A stretch of 60,793 nt of DNA from Magnetospirillum sp. WYHS-4. Its GTDB lineage: Bacteria; Pseudomonadota; Alphaproteobacteria; Rhodospirillales; GLO-3. The translations under genes were made by a program, and so were the position numbers. The notes beneath the pieces were generated by a model, which saw only the letters and a list, made by a program, of their open reading frames with translations, was not told where the DNA came from and did not search any database. Of the stretch, positions 28,011 through 37,800 are shown piece by piece. The stretch covers positions 1-60,793 of the forward strand of contig JAMOBD010000025.1 in the NCBI GenBank assembly GCA_039908345.1. Reading direction: 5' to 3'. Position 1 is the stretch's first letter. Each line of letters starts with the position of its first letter.

Positions 28011-29335
28011 GCGATACTCAGGTCTTCGGGCTGTTCATCGACCTGGAAGCCGAGGCGCGCGCCGCGGTCTCCGAGGAGGCCCTGATCTTTCATATTATCA
28101 ACGGGACCCGCCGCCTGGTCGCGTGCCGGCAGGCCCTGGCCGTGGCCCTGGGACCGGACCATCGCCCCGAGGTCAAGGCGGCCGCCAACGTGGCGGTGGT
28201 CGATCGGCGCTCGCCCTTCCTGCAATGGTTCGAAACCGGACTTTCGCATCTCGCAAGGGACGGCGGCCTGCATCGGACGCGGATCGTCGCCGGCGGGGAC
28301 TTCCCCCCGGAAACCGCCGGGGCGTGGCATGACTGGTGCCCGTCGCAGGCTCTCTGGATTCCCCTCAAGGGGGCGGAGGAGACTCTGCTCGGCGGGCTAT
28401 GGCTGGCCAGGGACGAACCTTGGCAGGAAGCTGAACAAGCCCTCCTGTCGCGGCTTGGGGGGTGCTACGGCCATGCCTGGGAAGCGCTCGCCCTGCGTTC
28501 CGGCCGCCGGTCGGGGGGCAGGCCGCGCCGCCACGTCATCGGCGGCGCGTTGCTGGCCGCGGCGATTCTAGTCCTGGCGGTCCCGGTCCGTCAGTCGGTT
28601 CTCGCGCCGGCCGAGGTGGTGGCCGAGGTGCCCCATGTCGTCGTGGCTCCTCTGGACGGCGTGATCCGCAGCGTCTTCGTGCGGCCGAACCAGCCCGTGG
28701 CCCAGGGAGAAGCCTTGTTCGCCATGGACGATACCAGCCTCCGGGCGGAGGCGGAACTGGCCCGCCGGGCCCTCGATCTCGCCCGTGCCGAACTGGACAA
28801 GGCCCGGCAGGGGGCGTTTCTCGATGCCCGATCGAAGGCCGAGGTCGATGTGCTCGGCGAACGGGTCCGTTTGCGCAAGGCCGAGGTTTCCTACGCCGAC
28901 GAGCGCCTGGCAAGAATTACCGTGCGGACGGAGGTGGCCGGCGTCGCCATCTTCTCCAGCGATCAGGACTGGATCGGCAAGCCGGTCCGTACCGGCGAAA
29001 GGGTGATGACCGTCGCCGCCCCGGAAAAGGCGGCGCTTCGCATCGACCTTGCGGCGGAGGACGCCATCGATCTGCCCCAAGGCGCCGGGATCTCCCTTTT
29101 CCTTGGAACGGCCCCCCTGTCGCCGGTCGCGGCGGAGTTGGTGCGGATCAGCTATGAAGCCCGCCCCTTGCCCAACGGAACCATGGCCTTCCGCCTGGAC
29201 GGGCGTTTCGTCGATGCGGATCGCCCCCGCATCGGCCTCAGGGGAACCGCAAAGGTTCACGGCCGGCCGGTTCCCTTGATCCTTTTCCTTTTCCGCCGTC
29301 CGCTTGGGGCGTTGCGGCAACTGCTGGGGGTTTAG
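28007..29335 (+). CDS. Membrane-anchored HlyD-like adaptor with cytoplasmic GAF-like domain
   Basis: In this 442-residue protein, residues 1-165 have no signal and look like a GAF-type sensor ('EEALIFHIINGTRRLVACRQA', 'ALWIPLKGAEETLLGGLWLAR' as blocks). A single membrane segment (about 180-200, 'GGALLAAAILVLAVPV') follows. The periplasmic part has 'VVAPLDGVIRSVFVRPNQPVAQGEALFAMDD', a helical hairpin, and a second lipoyl half. The GAF-like head could make export respond to a cytoplasmic ligand. The ATG overlaps the previous stop and the stop abuts the next ATG, indicating tight coupling. Confidence 0.75.
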   Translation: MSDTQVFGLFIDLEAEARAAVSEEALIFHIINGTRRLVACRQALAVALGPDHRPEVKAAANVAVVDRRSPFLQWFETGLSHLARDGGLHRTRIVAGGDFPPETAGAWHDWCPSQALWIPLKGAEETLLGGLWLARDEPWQEAEQALLSRLGGCYGHAWEALALRSGRRSGGRPRRHVIGGALLAAAILVLAVPVRQSVLAPAEVVAEVPHVVVAPLDGVIRSVFVRPNQPVAQGEALFAMDDTSLRAEAELARRALDLARAELDKARQGAFLDARSKAEVDVLGERVRLRKAEVSYADERLARITVRTEVAGVAIFSSDQDWIGKPVRTGERVMTVAAPEKAALRIDLAAEDAIDLPQGAGISLFLGTAPLSPVAAELVRISYEARPLPNGTMAFRLDGRFVDADRPRIGLRGTAKVHGRPVPLILFLFRRPLGALRQLLGV

Positions 29336-31462
29336 ATGGCCGCGGCGCTTTCCGCCACCAAGCATCCCCCGCTTCCACACCTGCGCGAGGACGTCGCACT
29401 GTTCCAGGGATGCGACGATACCGCCGGAGCACCGACCTGGCTGCTTTACGACCCCCTGCGCCATCGCTATTTCCGGATCGATCGCCTCGGTTTCGAGATG
29501 CTGGCACGCTGGGGCGAGGGAGAGGGGCGGAAGTTGTTGCGGAAGGTCCGGGAACAGACCTTCCTTCTTCCCCAGGAAGAGGACTTGTCGACCCTGATCG
29601 CCTTTTTGCGGCGCAACTGTCTGGTCGACGTTCAGGGCCCGTCCGCCGCCGCGGCCTTCCTGGAAATCCGGAACGCGGGCCGGGAGAAGTGGTATTCCTG
29701 GCTTCTCCATCGCTACCTGTTCATCCGGGTGCCGATCCTGCGGCCACAGCGGCTTCTCGATGCCGTCGCGCCCTGGGTCGCGCCCCTTTATTCCCCCGCC
29801 GCCCTCTGGAGTCTGGTCCTTCTGACCCTGACCGGCCTTTATCTTGCGGGACGGCAATGGGAGACCTTCGTTTCGACCTTCACGGCCTTCGGGACCTGGG
29901 AGGGGCAGGTGGCCTTGGCGGTTGGACTGGCGGTATCCAAGCTCCTGCACGAGTTCGGCCATGCCCTGACGCTGCATCGCTTCGGCGGCCGGGTCCCCAC
30001 CATGGGAGTGGCCTTCCTGGTCATGCTTCCCGTCCTCTATACGGACACCAGCGACAGTTGGCGCCTGCGTTCCCGCCGCCGGCGCCTGGCGGTCGGCGCC
30101 GCCGGCATGGCCGCCGAACTGGGACTGGCCGGTCTCGCGCTGTTGCTGTGGAGCTTCGCGCCCGACGGCGGCGCCAAGGGGGCTCTGTTCGTCCTGGCGA
30201 CGACGGTCTGGGTCGCGACCCTGTCCATCAATGCCAGCCCGTTCATGCGCTTCGACGGCTATTATATCCTCAGCGACTACCTCGACATCCCGAATTTGCA
30301 GGATCGGGCCTTCGCCTTGGCACGCTGGCACCTGCGGGAGTTCCTGTTCGGCCTGGGGGAAGCTCCACCCGAACGCTTCCCCATGGGCCGGCGGCGGATG
30401 CTGCTGGCCTACGCCTATGCGACGTGGCTCTATCGCCTCGTGCTGTTCCTGGGCATTGCGCTGCTGGTCTATCACTTCTTCTTCAAGCTTCTGGGCATTA
30501 TTCTATTTGGGGTCGAAATCTGGTATTTCGTCACGCGCCCCATCGCCCTGGAACTTCGACGGTGGTGGACCCGCCGGGAGCGGCTGCGTTGGACTCCCGC
30601 CAGTTTTCGGAGCCTCGTCCTCTTGGCTTGCCTGATCGCCGGCTTGGCCTTTCCCTGGCGTGCCACGGTGTCCGTGCCGGCGGTGTTGAACGCCGCGGGG
30701 CGGATGGAGGTGTTTCCACCCGTTCCCGCCCGGATCGAGGAAATCCTCGTTCCGCCGGAAGGAACGGTGGCCGAGGGGCAGGCGATCTACCGCCTCGCCT
30801 CCCCCACGCTCCGGTTCGAACTGGAGCAGGCAACCCACGAACTGGCCCTCGCCCGCATCCTACAGGATCAGGTAGCGGTGACGCGGGACCGCGCTCAGGA
30901 CACCGGCGTGGCTCGGCAGGAAATGATCCGCCTGGATGCCAAGATCCGTGGGATCGAGTCCCGGATGGCGCTGTTGACCCTTGCCGGAGCCTTCGACGGG
31001 CGTCTGGCCGACGTGCCGGACTTCCTGCGTCCGGGATTATGGGTGAACGAATCGACGAGCCTTGGGGTTGTCGTCGCGGATGGGGGGGCGACCCTGACGG
31101 CCTATGCCCAGCAGGAGGATTTGGAAGCCCTCGAGGCCGGAGCGGACGTGACCTTCTTTCCGGACGATCCGCTCGGCCGGGCCCTTTCGGGGCGGGTGGG
31201 CGAGATTTCTCCGGTCGCGACAGAACAACTCGCGGACAGGCTCCTGGCCTCGGTTCACGGCGGCCCGGTCGACGTTCTGCGGGGGGAAGACGGGGCCTTG
31301 CGGTCCGTCGCGGCCATCTACCGGATTACGGCGGCCTTTTCGGATCGGACGGTCGCCCGACAGACCCGGGGCGTTGCAAGAATCGACGGCGTGCCGCGCA
31401 GCCTGCTATCGCGCTTCCTGCGCGGTGCCGCCGTCGCCTTGGTCCGGGAAAGCGGCTTTTGA
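29336..31462 (+). CDS. PqqD-like / M50 zinc metalloprotease / HlyD fusion membrane protein
   Basis: This 708-residue inner-membrane protein combines three parts. Residues 1-100 look like a PqqD-type winged helix that binds peptides. Residues 130-430 are multi-spanning with site-2-protease motifs: His205-Glu-Phe-Gly-His209, and Asn299-x-x-Pro-x-x-x-x-Asp307-Gly308, so the zinc site seems intact. Residues 435-708 form a HlyD-like periplasmic arm ('PPVPARIEEILVPPEGTVAEG'). The layout matches proteins named 'putative peptide zinc metalloprotease'. It is the only inner-membrane core in the locus; no ABC ATPase is present. It probably handles or processes the LEPR protein. Confidence 0.82.
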   Translation: MAAALSATKHPPLPHLREDVALFQGCDDTAGAPTWLLYDPLRHRYFRIDRLGFEMLARWGEGEGRKLLRKVREQTFLLPQEEDLSTLIAFLRRNCLVDVQGPSAAAAFLEIRNAGREKWYSWLLHRYLFIRVPILRPQRLLDAVAPWVAPLYSPAALWSLVLLTLTGLYLAGRQWETFVSTFTAFGTWEGQVALAVGLAVSKLLHEFGHALTLHRFGGRVPTMGVAFLVMLPVLYTDTSDSWRLRSRRRRLAVGAAGMAAELGLAGLALLLWSFAPDGGAKGALFVLATTVWVATLSINASPFMRFDGYYILSDYLDIPNLQDRAFALARWHLREFLFGLGEAPPERFPMGRRRMLLAYAYATWLYRLVLFLGIALLVYHFFFKLLGIILFGVEIWYFVTRPIALELRRWWTRRERLRWTPASFRSLVLLACLIAGLAFPWRATVSVPAVLNAAGRMEVFPPVPARIEEILVPPEGTVAEGQAIYRLASPTLRFELEQATHELALARILQDQVAVTRDRAQDTGVARQEMIRLDAKIRGIESRMALLTLAGAFDGRLADVPDFLRPGLWVNESTSLGVVVADGGATLTAYAQQEDLEALEAGADVTFFPDDPLGRALSGRVGEISPVATEQLADRLLASVHGGPVDVLRGEDGALRSVAAIYRITAAFSDRTVARQTRGVARIDGVPRSLLSRFLRGAAVALVRESGF

Positions 31463-31486
31463 TGTCAATCGAGAAGGGAACGGGGA

Positions 31487-32740
31487 ATGCGAAGCATGGG
31501 TAATCACCTCGGAAGGGTGGCGGCACTGGCCGTGGCCATCGCTTGGTCTTTTGCGGCCTATGCGGGCGGCAAGGAGCAGGGATCGGGGGCGGAGGGACCC
31601 GCCTCGCTGGTCATCACCATCGACGGACTGAACAAGGGCCAGACCTTGTCGGTCGGCATCGAAATGCCGGTCGGCGAACCGCGGATGGACGTCATCACCT
31701 TATCTCCGGGAAATAACCGCATGACCTTCCCCGCCGCGAAGGCCGCGGGAGCCCCCTCGGCGCCGAGGGCGAAGGCTTCGGCCGGTCCCCGGAAGCAAAA
31801 GGCCGCGGAGAAGCCGCCGGCTGTCGTGAAAACCCCAGAACCTCCTTCTCCCAAGATCGCGGCCGAGGAACCCCGGCAACCGGTTCCCGTTGCGCCGGAA
31901 CCGGCCGTCCAGTCGGTTTCCGCCCCCGAGCCCGCACCGGCCAAGTCCACCATGCCGGCTCCTCCGCCTTCGGTTCCGGAACCCGCGCGGGCTTCGGTCG
32001 CGCCGGCCATTCCGGCCTCGACCGCGGACGGAGCCGGGTTTCGCGACTGTCCGGAGTGTCCGTCCATGGTGATGGTTCCCGCCGGCACCTTCGTTCTTGG
32101 GGCGGGCGATCCGATCGAGGAGGTCCGCAAGCTTCCCGTCCCCATCGTCAGGCCTTTCGCCGCCGGGCGTTTCGAGGTCACTTACGGCGAATGGTCCGCC
32201 TGCGTCCGGGACGAAGCTTGCGGAGCCCATGTGCCGAAGCCCGACGAGGGCGACCGGGTTCCCGTGACCGGCGTGAACTTCGGCGATGCGAAGCGGTACG
32301 TCCAATGGCTTTCGGGCAAGACGGGCAAGACCTATCGGCTGCCGACCGAGGCGGAATGGGAATATGTGGCGCGGGCCGGGACCGGCACGGCCTTCTGGTG
32401 GGGTGACTCGCCCCAGAAGGGCAAGGCCAATTGCGTGGGCTGCGGCAGCGTCTGGGATGGCAGGAAGGCCGCCCCGGTGGGTTCCTTCGCGCCCAATCCC
32501 TTCGGCGTTCACGACACGGCGGGCAACGTCTGGGAATGGGTCGAGGATTGCTTCGAGGCCAACGCCTACGAAACCCACAAGGACTATCCGTCCGCAGTGA
32601 AGGGCGGAGGATTCTGCGACCGCGTGCTGCGCGGCGGCGGCTGGGACATCGGCCCGACCGCGATCCGCTCCACCTTCCGCTTCGGGGCCGATCCGCAGAA
32701 CCGCTTCAATTTCTACGGCTTCCGTGTTGTCCGGGATTAG
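31487..32740 (+). CDS. Exported FGE/SUMF1-fold protein lacking the catalytic cysteines
   Basis: This 417-residue protein has a signal peptide (ending near AAYAGG), a Pro/Ala-rich linker (about 85-180), and a formylglycine-generating-enzyme-fold domain (185-417): 'MVMVPAGTFVLG', 'RLPTEAEWEYVARAG', 'GVHDTAGNVWEWVED', 'RVLRGGGWDIGP', 'YGFRVVRD'. At the place where true FGE has its two active-site cysteines, after RGG, it has no Cys (WDIGPTAIRS). Conversion of Cys to formylglycine is therefore unlikely, and a binding or structural role fits better. It ends the LEPR locus and follows the M50 gene by 24 bases. Confidence 0.85.
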   Translation: MRSMGNHLGRVAALAVAIAWSFAAYAGGKEQGSGAEGPASLVITIDGLNKGQTLSVGIEMPVGEPRMDVITLSPGNNRMTFPAAKAAGAPSAPRAKASAGPRKQKAAEKPPAVVKTPEPPSPKIAAEEPRQPVPVAPEPAVQSVSAPEPAPAKSTMPAPPPSVPEPARASVAPAIPASTADGAGFRDCPECPSMVMVPAGTFVLGAGDPIEEVRKLPVPIVRPFAAGRFEVTYGEWSACVRDEACGAHVPKPDEGDRVPVTGVNFGDAKRYVQWLSGKTGKTYRLPTEAEWEYVARAGTGTAFWWGDSPQKGKANCVGCGSVWDGRKAAPVGSFAPNPFGVHDTAGNVWEWVEDCFEANAYETHKDYPSAVKGGGFCDRVLRGGGWDIGPTAIRSTFRFGADPQNRFNFYGFRVVRD

Positions 32741-32795
32741 CCTAAGGCGGTCATATCGTCTGTTAGCGCCATTGCGAGGCGGATGCCTTGGAGCT

Positions 32796-33179
32796 ATGAT
32801 TGCCGCCATGCTTTTCAAAGCTTCCGGTAACGGGGACATCCTGCGGCTGGGCTTCGCGGCCCTGCTGTTGGGCGTTCTGTTTCTGGTTCTGCCGGGCCGG
32901 GCGGAGGCTCACGACCACGGCAATCACGGCCATGGTGCGGCGATGGCGGACGAGCAGGCCATGCCGGCCGCTTCCCCGAAAGGCGACCTTGATGGCCACT
33001 GCGGCGGACAGGGCGACGGCTGCTGTTGCGTCACGGCTTATTGCCACGCGCCGCTGCTGACCGAACGGGCGGCCGTGGCCCTTCCGATTCCGCTGGCCCT
33101 CGTTCTCCCCTTGCCGACCGAGGCCGGCCTTCGCGCCCTCGCCGACGAGGGGCCTCCGCCTCGACCCCCGCGCGCCTGA
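32796..33179 (+). CDS. Small His/Cys-rich membrane or exported protein of the metal-efflux operon
   Basis: This 127-residue protein has a hydrophobic N-terminal segment (LGFAALLLGVLFLVLPG). Next comes a His-rich stretch 'AHDHGNHGHG', a Cys cluster 'CGGQGDGCCCVTAYCH' and a second hydrophobic segment, ending Pro/Arg-rich. I do not recognise a named family. The His and Cys clusters next to an RND metal-efflux system suggest periplasmic metal binding. An alternative ATG lies at 32808. Confidence 0.6.
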   Translation: MIAAMLFKASGNGDILRLGFAALLLGVLFLVLPGRAEAHDHGNHGHGAAMADEQAMPAASPKGDLDGHCGGQGDGCCCVTAYCHAPLLTERAAVALPIPLALVLPLPTEAGLRALADEGPPPRPPRA

Positions 33180-33247
33180 CGCATCCGGCCGCCCATCGGC
33201 GGCTTTCGGAGCTTTGCGTCATCGGCTGATCGCGGGGAGTTGCTTTC

Positions 33248-34876
33248 ATGATCCGTAAGATCCTTTTCGGCACCGCGCTGGCGGTGTCGGTCGCCGCCTG
33301 TCCGGGTGGCGCCCTGGCCCATTCCGGCCACGACCACGGGGCTCCGGCGGCGCCCCCTCCCCCGGCGACCGAGGCGCCCGGTTTCGGCGGGGAGGGGTTC
33401 GCCTTCCAGGCCGTGCTGGTACCCGAGGTGGAGCGAACGCTTTTGTATCTGGCCGGCCTGGACGACAACGCGCCCGTCGCCGGTGCGGCCATCGCGGCGG
33501 AAGCCGGGACCTGGAAGGGCCGGGCCGAAGCGACGGCGGCCGAAGGCGTCTACCTCCTGGCCTGGACACCACCGCCCGAAGGCGCCGCCGTGACCTTGAC
33601 GGTGGCGGCGGACGGGCGCGACGACCTCCTCCTGGTGGCCGAGGTCAAGCCCCTATCGCCGGCTGCCGCATCCCCGGGCGCCGTGGCGCCGGTCGAACAC
33701 TGGCGCCACTGGGTGGGCGGCGGCGGCATCGCGCTAGCCGTCTTGGCGGCTCTCGCGTTTCTGGCCCGGCTGTTCCGTGGCCGGGGAGCGGTAGCCCTGC
33801 TGGCTCTATTCTGGGCGACGTCGGCGGCGGCCCATTCCGGCCACGACCACGGCACGCCCGAGACGACGGTTCCTTCCGTCCAGGCCGGCCGCTCCTTCGC
33901 CATGTCCAAGGCGACCCAATTCCTGCTGGGCATCCGTACGGTCCGGGTGGAACCCCGCGAGGCGGCCGAGACCCAGCGGGTGGTCGGCCGGGTTGTTCCA
34001 GACCCCGCCGGCTATGCGCGGGTGCAGTCATCCCAGCCGGCGCGGGTGGTGGTCGATCCGTCCTTCGCCTATCCGGTACCTGGCCAGAAGGTGACGCGGG
34101 GCGACGTGCTGCTGGTCCTGGAGCCGACGTTGACATCTCTGGAGCGCAGCGAGAAACGCGGTGCGCTCTATCGCACCGAAAGCGAGATCGCCCTCCTGGA
34201 ACGGGAACTCGGCCGTCAGGAGGCCCTGGGAGGCGTGGTGGCCGCCAAGACCGTCGAGGCCAGCCGCATCCGCCTGGAACAACTGCGCAAGGAGCGCGGC
34301 CAGATCGCCGGCACGGCGCTGGGCCGCGATCTGGTGGCGGCACCGGTCGACGGGGTGGTGACCGACGTCCACGTCGTGCCGGGCGAGGTGGTGACGCCGG
34401 ACCGCGTGCTGGTGGAAATCGTCGACCCCACCCGTCTGCGGGTTGAAGCGGTGATCCACGACCTGGCGGTCGCGGACCGGGTGACCGGCGCCACCGCGGC
34501 CACCCGGCTGTTCCCCGACCGGACCTTTCCCCTGGAACGGCTGGGGGCGAGTCCGAAGATCGACTCCGCCGACCACGGCATCCACATGCATTTCCGGGTG
34601 GCGGAGGGCCAAGCCGACGGCCTCAGGATCGGCCTGCCGGTCGACGTCCACTTGGCGGTCGGATCGACGCGGCTCCGTCTGGCTGTGCCGCGCGAGGCGG
34701 TCGCGGAGGTCGGGGGCCGCCCGGTCGTCTTCATCCGGGTGGGGCCGGAAGCCTTCGTGGCCCGGCCGGTCGGCGTGGGCCGGGTGGTCGGGCCGATAGC
34801 CGAGATCGAGGACGGCCTTTCCCCCGGCGAGCGCGTGGTGGTGCAGGGCGTCCAGCAACTTCGGGCGGCGAGGTAG
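33248..34876 (+). CDS. Heavy-metal RND efflux adaptor fused to an N-terminal anchored His-motif domain
   Basis: This 542-residue protein is the periplasmic adaptor of a CzcB/CusB-like tripartite metal pump. The first 180 residues make an extra module: a signal peptide ending AHSGHDHGAP, a small beta domain and a membrane segment ('GIALAVLAALAFLARLF'). A second signal-like hydrophobic run ('GAVALLALFWATSAAAHSGHDHG') then repeats the His motif and leads into a standard adaptor ('SFAYPVPGQKVTRGDVLLVLE', hairpin, 'VAAPVDGVVTDVHVVPGEVV' as blocks). It looks like a fusion of two once separate exported proteins. Its stop is four bases before the pump gene. Confidence 0.85.
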   Translation: MIRKILFGTALAVSVAACPGGALAHSGHDHGAPAAPPPPATEAPGFGGEGFAFQAVLVPEVERTLLYLAGLDDNAPVAGAAIAAEAGTWKGRAEATAAEGVYLLAWTPPPEGAAVTLTVAADGRDDLLLVAEVKPLSPAAASPGAVAPVEHWRHWVGGGGIALAVLAALAFLARLFRGRGAVALLALFWATSAAAHSGHDHGTPETTVPSVQAGRSFAMSKATQFLLGIRTVRVEPREAAETQRVVGRVVPDPAGYARVQSSQPARVVVDPSFAYPVPGQKVTRGDVLLVLEPTLTSLERSEKRGALYRTESEIALLERELGRQEALGGVVAAKTVEASRIRLEQLRKERGQIAGTALGRDLVAAPVDGVVTDVHVVPGEVVTPDRVLVEIVDPTRLRVEAVIHDLAVADRVTGATAATRLFPDRTFPLERLGASPKIDSADHGIHMHFRVAEGQADGLRIGLPVDVHLAVGSTRLRLAVPREAVAEVGGRPVVFIRVGPEAFVARPVGVGRVVGPIAEIEDGLSPGERVVVQGVQQLRAAR

Positions 34877-34879
34877 ACC

Positions 34880-37800
34880 ATGTTCGACCGTATCATCGAA
34901 TTCTCGCTACGGAACCGGCTGTTCGTCCTGGCCGTCGCCTGCGCTCTCCTGGCCTATGGCGGCTTCGCCCTGCAACGCCTGCCGGTCGACGTCTTTCCCG
35001 ATCTGAACCGGGCCACGGTGACCGTGATGACGGAGGCGCGCGGTCTGGCCCCCGAGGAGGTGGAGGCCCTGGTCACCCGGCCGGTCGAAACCGCCATGAA
35101 CGGCGCCCCCGGCGTGATGCGGGTGCGGTCCAGTTCCGGCGTCGGGCTGTCCATCGTCTTCGTCGAGTTCGACTGGGGCACCGACATCTATCGCAACCGC
35201 CAACTGGTCGCCGAACGCCTGGCGACCGTCAGGGAACGCCTGCCGGCGGGCATCCTGCCCGTCATGGGGCCGGTCAGTTCGATCATGGGCGAGATCCTGC
35301 TGGTCGGCATGCGCTCGGAATCCGGATCCACCCCATCCATGGAAGTCCGAACCTTGGCCGACTGGCTGGTGCGGCCACGCCTTTTGTCCATTCCCGGCAT
35401 CGCCCAGGTGATCCCCATCGGCGGCGAGGTGCGCCAGTATCAGGTTCTGGTCTCGCCGGCCCGCCTGTCGGCCCTGGGGCTGTCCTACGCCGACCTGGAA
35501 AAGGGCCTGGCCGGATTCGCCCGCAACAGCACGGGCGGCTTCCTGGAACAGCGGTCCAGCGAATTCCTGATCCGCAATATCGGCCAGACCACCCGCATCG
35601 AGGATCTGCGCGACACGGTGATCGCTTGGCACGGCGAGGCCTCCGTCACCGTGGGCCAGGTGGCTGAAGTCCGCCTGGGCGCGGCGGTCAAGCGCGGCGA
35701 TGCCGCGGTGAACGGCAATCCGGCGGTAATCCTCGCGGTGCAAAAGCAGCCGGGCGCCGATACCATCGCCCTGACCCGGGCGGTGGAAGCGGCACTGGAG
35801 GAGTTGAAGCCGGCGCTGCCGCCCGACGTGACGGCGGACCGCATCCTGTTCCGCCAGGCCGACTTCATCGAACGCGCCGTCGCCAACGTCTTGGAAGCCC
35901 TCGGGGACGGCGCCATCCTGGTGACCCTGGTTCTGTTCGCCTTCCTGCTCAACCTGCGTACCACCTTCATCAGCCTGACCGCCATTCCCTTGTCGATAGT
36001 GGCCACCGCCCTGGTCTTCCAGGCCTTGGGTCTGACCATCAACACCATGACCCTGGGCGGGCTGGCGGTGGCCATCGGCGAACTGGTCGACGACGCGGTG
36101 GTCGACGTGGAGAACATCCTCCGCCGCCTGCGCGAGAACGCCCGCCTGCCCAGTCCCCGTCCGGCCTGCGACGTGGTGCGGGCGGCGTCTTCCGAGGTGC
36201 GCAACTCCATCGTCTACGCCACCGCGATCGTGGTGCTGGTGTTCCTGCCGCTGTTCGCCCTGTCGGGCATCGAAGGCCGGCTGTTCACCCCGCTGGGCAT
36301 CGCCTACGTGGTGTCCATCCTGGCCTCGCTGCTGGTGTCGCTGACCGTTACGCCGGTGCTCGCCTATTACCTGTTGCCCAAGGCCCGCGCCGTGGCCCAC
36401 GGCGATTCCTGGCTGGTGCGCGGGCTCAAGGCGGGAGACCGCCGGCTGCTGCAGTGGTCCTTCGCCAATCCGGTGCTGGCGATCGGTCCCGCGGTGCTGC
36501 TGGCGGTCGCGGCGGCGGCCTCGGTCCCCTTCCTGGGCCGCGCCTTCCTGCCGGCCTTCAACGAAGGCACGGTGACGGTCAACGTCCTGCTGCCGCCCGG
36601 GACCTCGCTGTCGGAATCGAATCGCATCGGCACCATCGCCGAGACTCTGTTGCTTGGCGTTCCCGAAGTCGCCTCGACGGGGCGGCGCACCGGGCGGGCC
36701 GAGCTGGACGAGCACGCCGAAGGCGTCCACTACAGCGAGATCGACGTGGACCTGAAGCCGTCGGCGCGCGGCCGGCAGGCCATCCTGGCCGACCTGCGCG
36801 GGCAGTTGGCGCGGCTTCCCGGCGTTTCGGCCAATATCGGCCAGCCCATCTCGCATCGTCTCGATCATCTGCTGTCGGGGGTGCGGGCCGAGATCGCGGT
36901 CAAGATCTTCGGCGACGACCTGGATGTCTTGCGCGGCTTGGCCGAGGAGGTTCGCCGCCGCATGGCCGAAGTGCCCGGCATCGTCGACCTGCAGGTGGAA
37001 AAGCAGGTGCTGATCCCGCAGCTACAATTGCGCCTGGACCGCGCGGAGGCTCGCAAGTTCGGCCTCACCCTGGACCAGTTGACCGAAACCTTGGAAGCTG
37101 CATTGCAGGGCCGCGTGGTGTCCCAGGTCCGCGATGGGGAGCGGACCTTCGACGTGGTTCTGCGCTTAGCCGATGACTGGCGGGCCCGCACGGCCGACTT
37201 CCGCCAAATCCTGGTGGACACGCCGTCCGGCAAGGTGCCCCTGGCGCTGCTGGCCGAGGTGGTGGAAACCAAGGGCCCCAACATCATCAACCGCGACGAC
37301 CTGCGTCGCCGTATCGTGGTTTTGGCCAATACCCAGGGTCGTGACATGGGCGGCGCCGTGGCGGATGTCCAGGCGCGCCTGGCCGGCTTGGCGCTGCCGC
37401 AGGGCACCTTCCTCGCCTACGAGGGCCAGTTTCGCAGCCAGCAGGAGGCCAGCCGTCTGATCGGTCTGCTGGCCCTGGTCTCGCTGGGTGGCGTCTTCGT
37501 GGTCCTCTACGGCCATTTCCGCTCCGCGGCCTTGGCCCTGGTGGTCATGGCCAACGTGCCCATGGCGCTGGTGGGCAGCGTCGCCGCCGTCTGGCTGACC
37601 GACCAGACGCTCAGCGTCGCCACCCTGGTTGGCTTCGTCACCCTGACCGGCATCGCGGCGCGCAACGGTATCCTCAAGGTGTCCCACTACCTCAACCTGA
37701 TGGCCCGCGAAGGCGAGTCCTTCGGCCCCGCGATGGTGATCCGGGGCTCCCTCGAACGCCTGACGCCGGTGCTGATGACCGCGTTGGTGGCGGCACTGGC

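Noticed and set aside
32041-32740. Active sulfatase-maturing formylglycine-generating enzyme
   Set aside because: The fold is right but the two catalytic cysteines after RGG are absent and no sulfatase gene is nearby.
34907-36868. 653-codon minus-strand open frame inside the RND permease gene
   Set aside because: It is a shadow of the permease gene; the Gln/Gly/His-rich composition and lack of motifs argue against coding.
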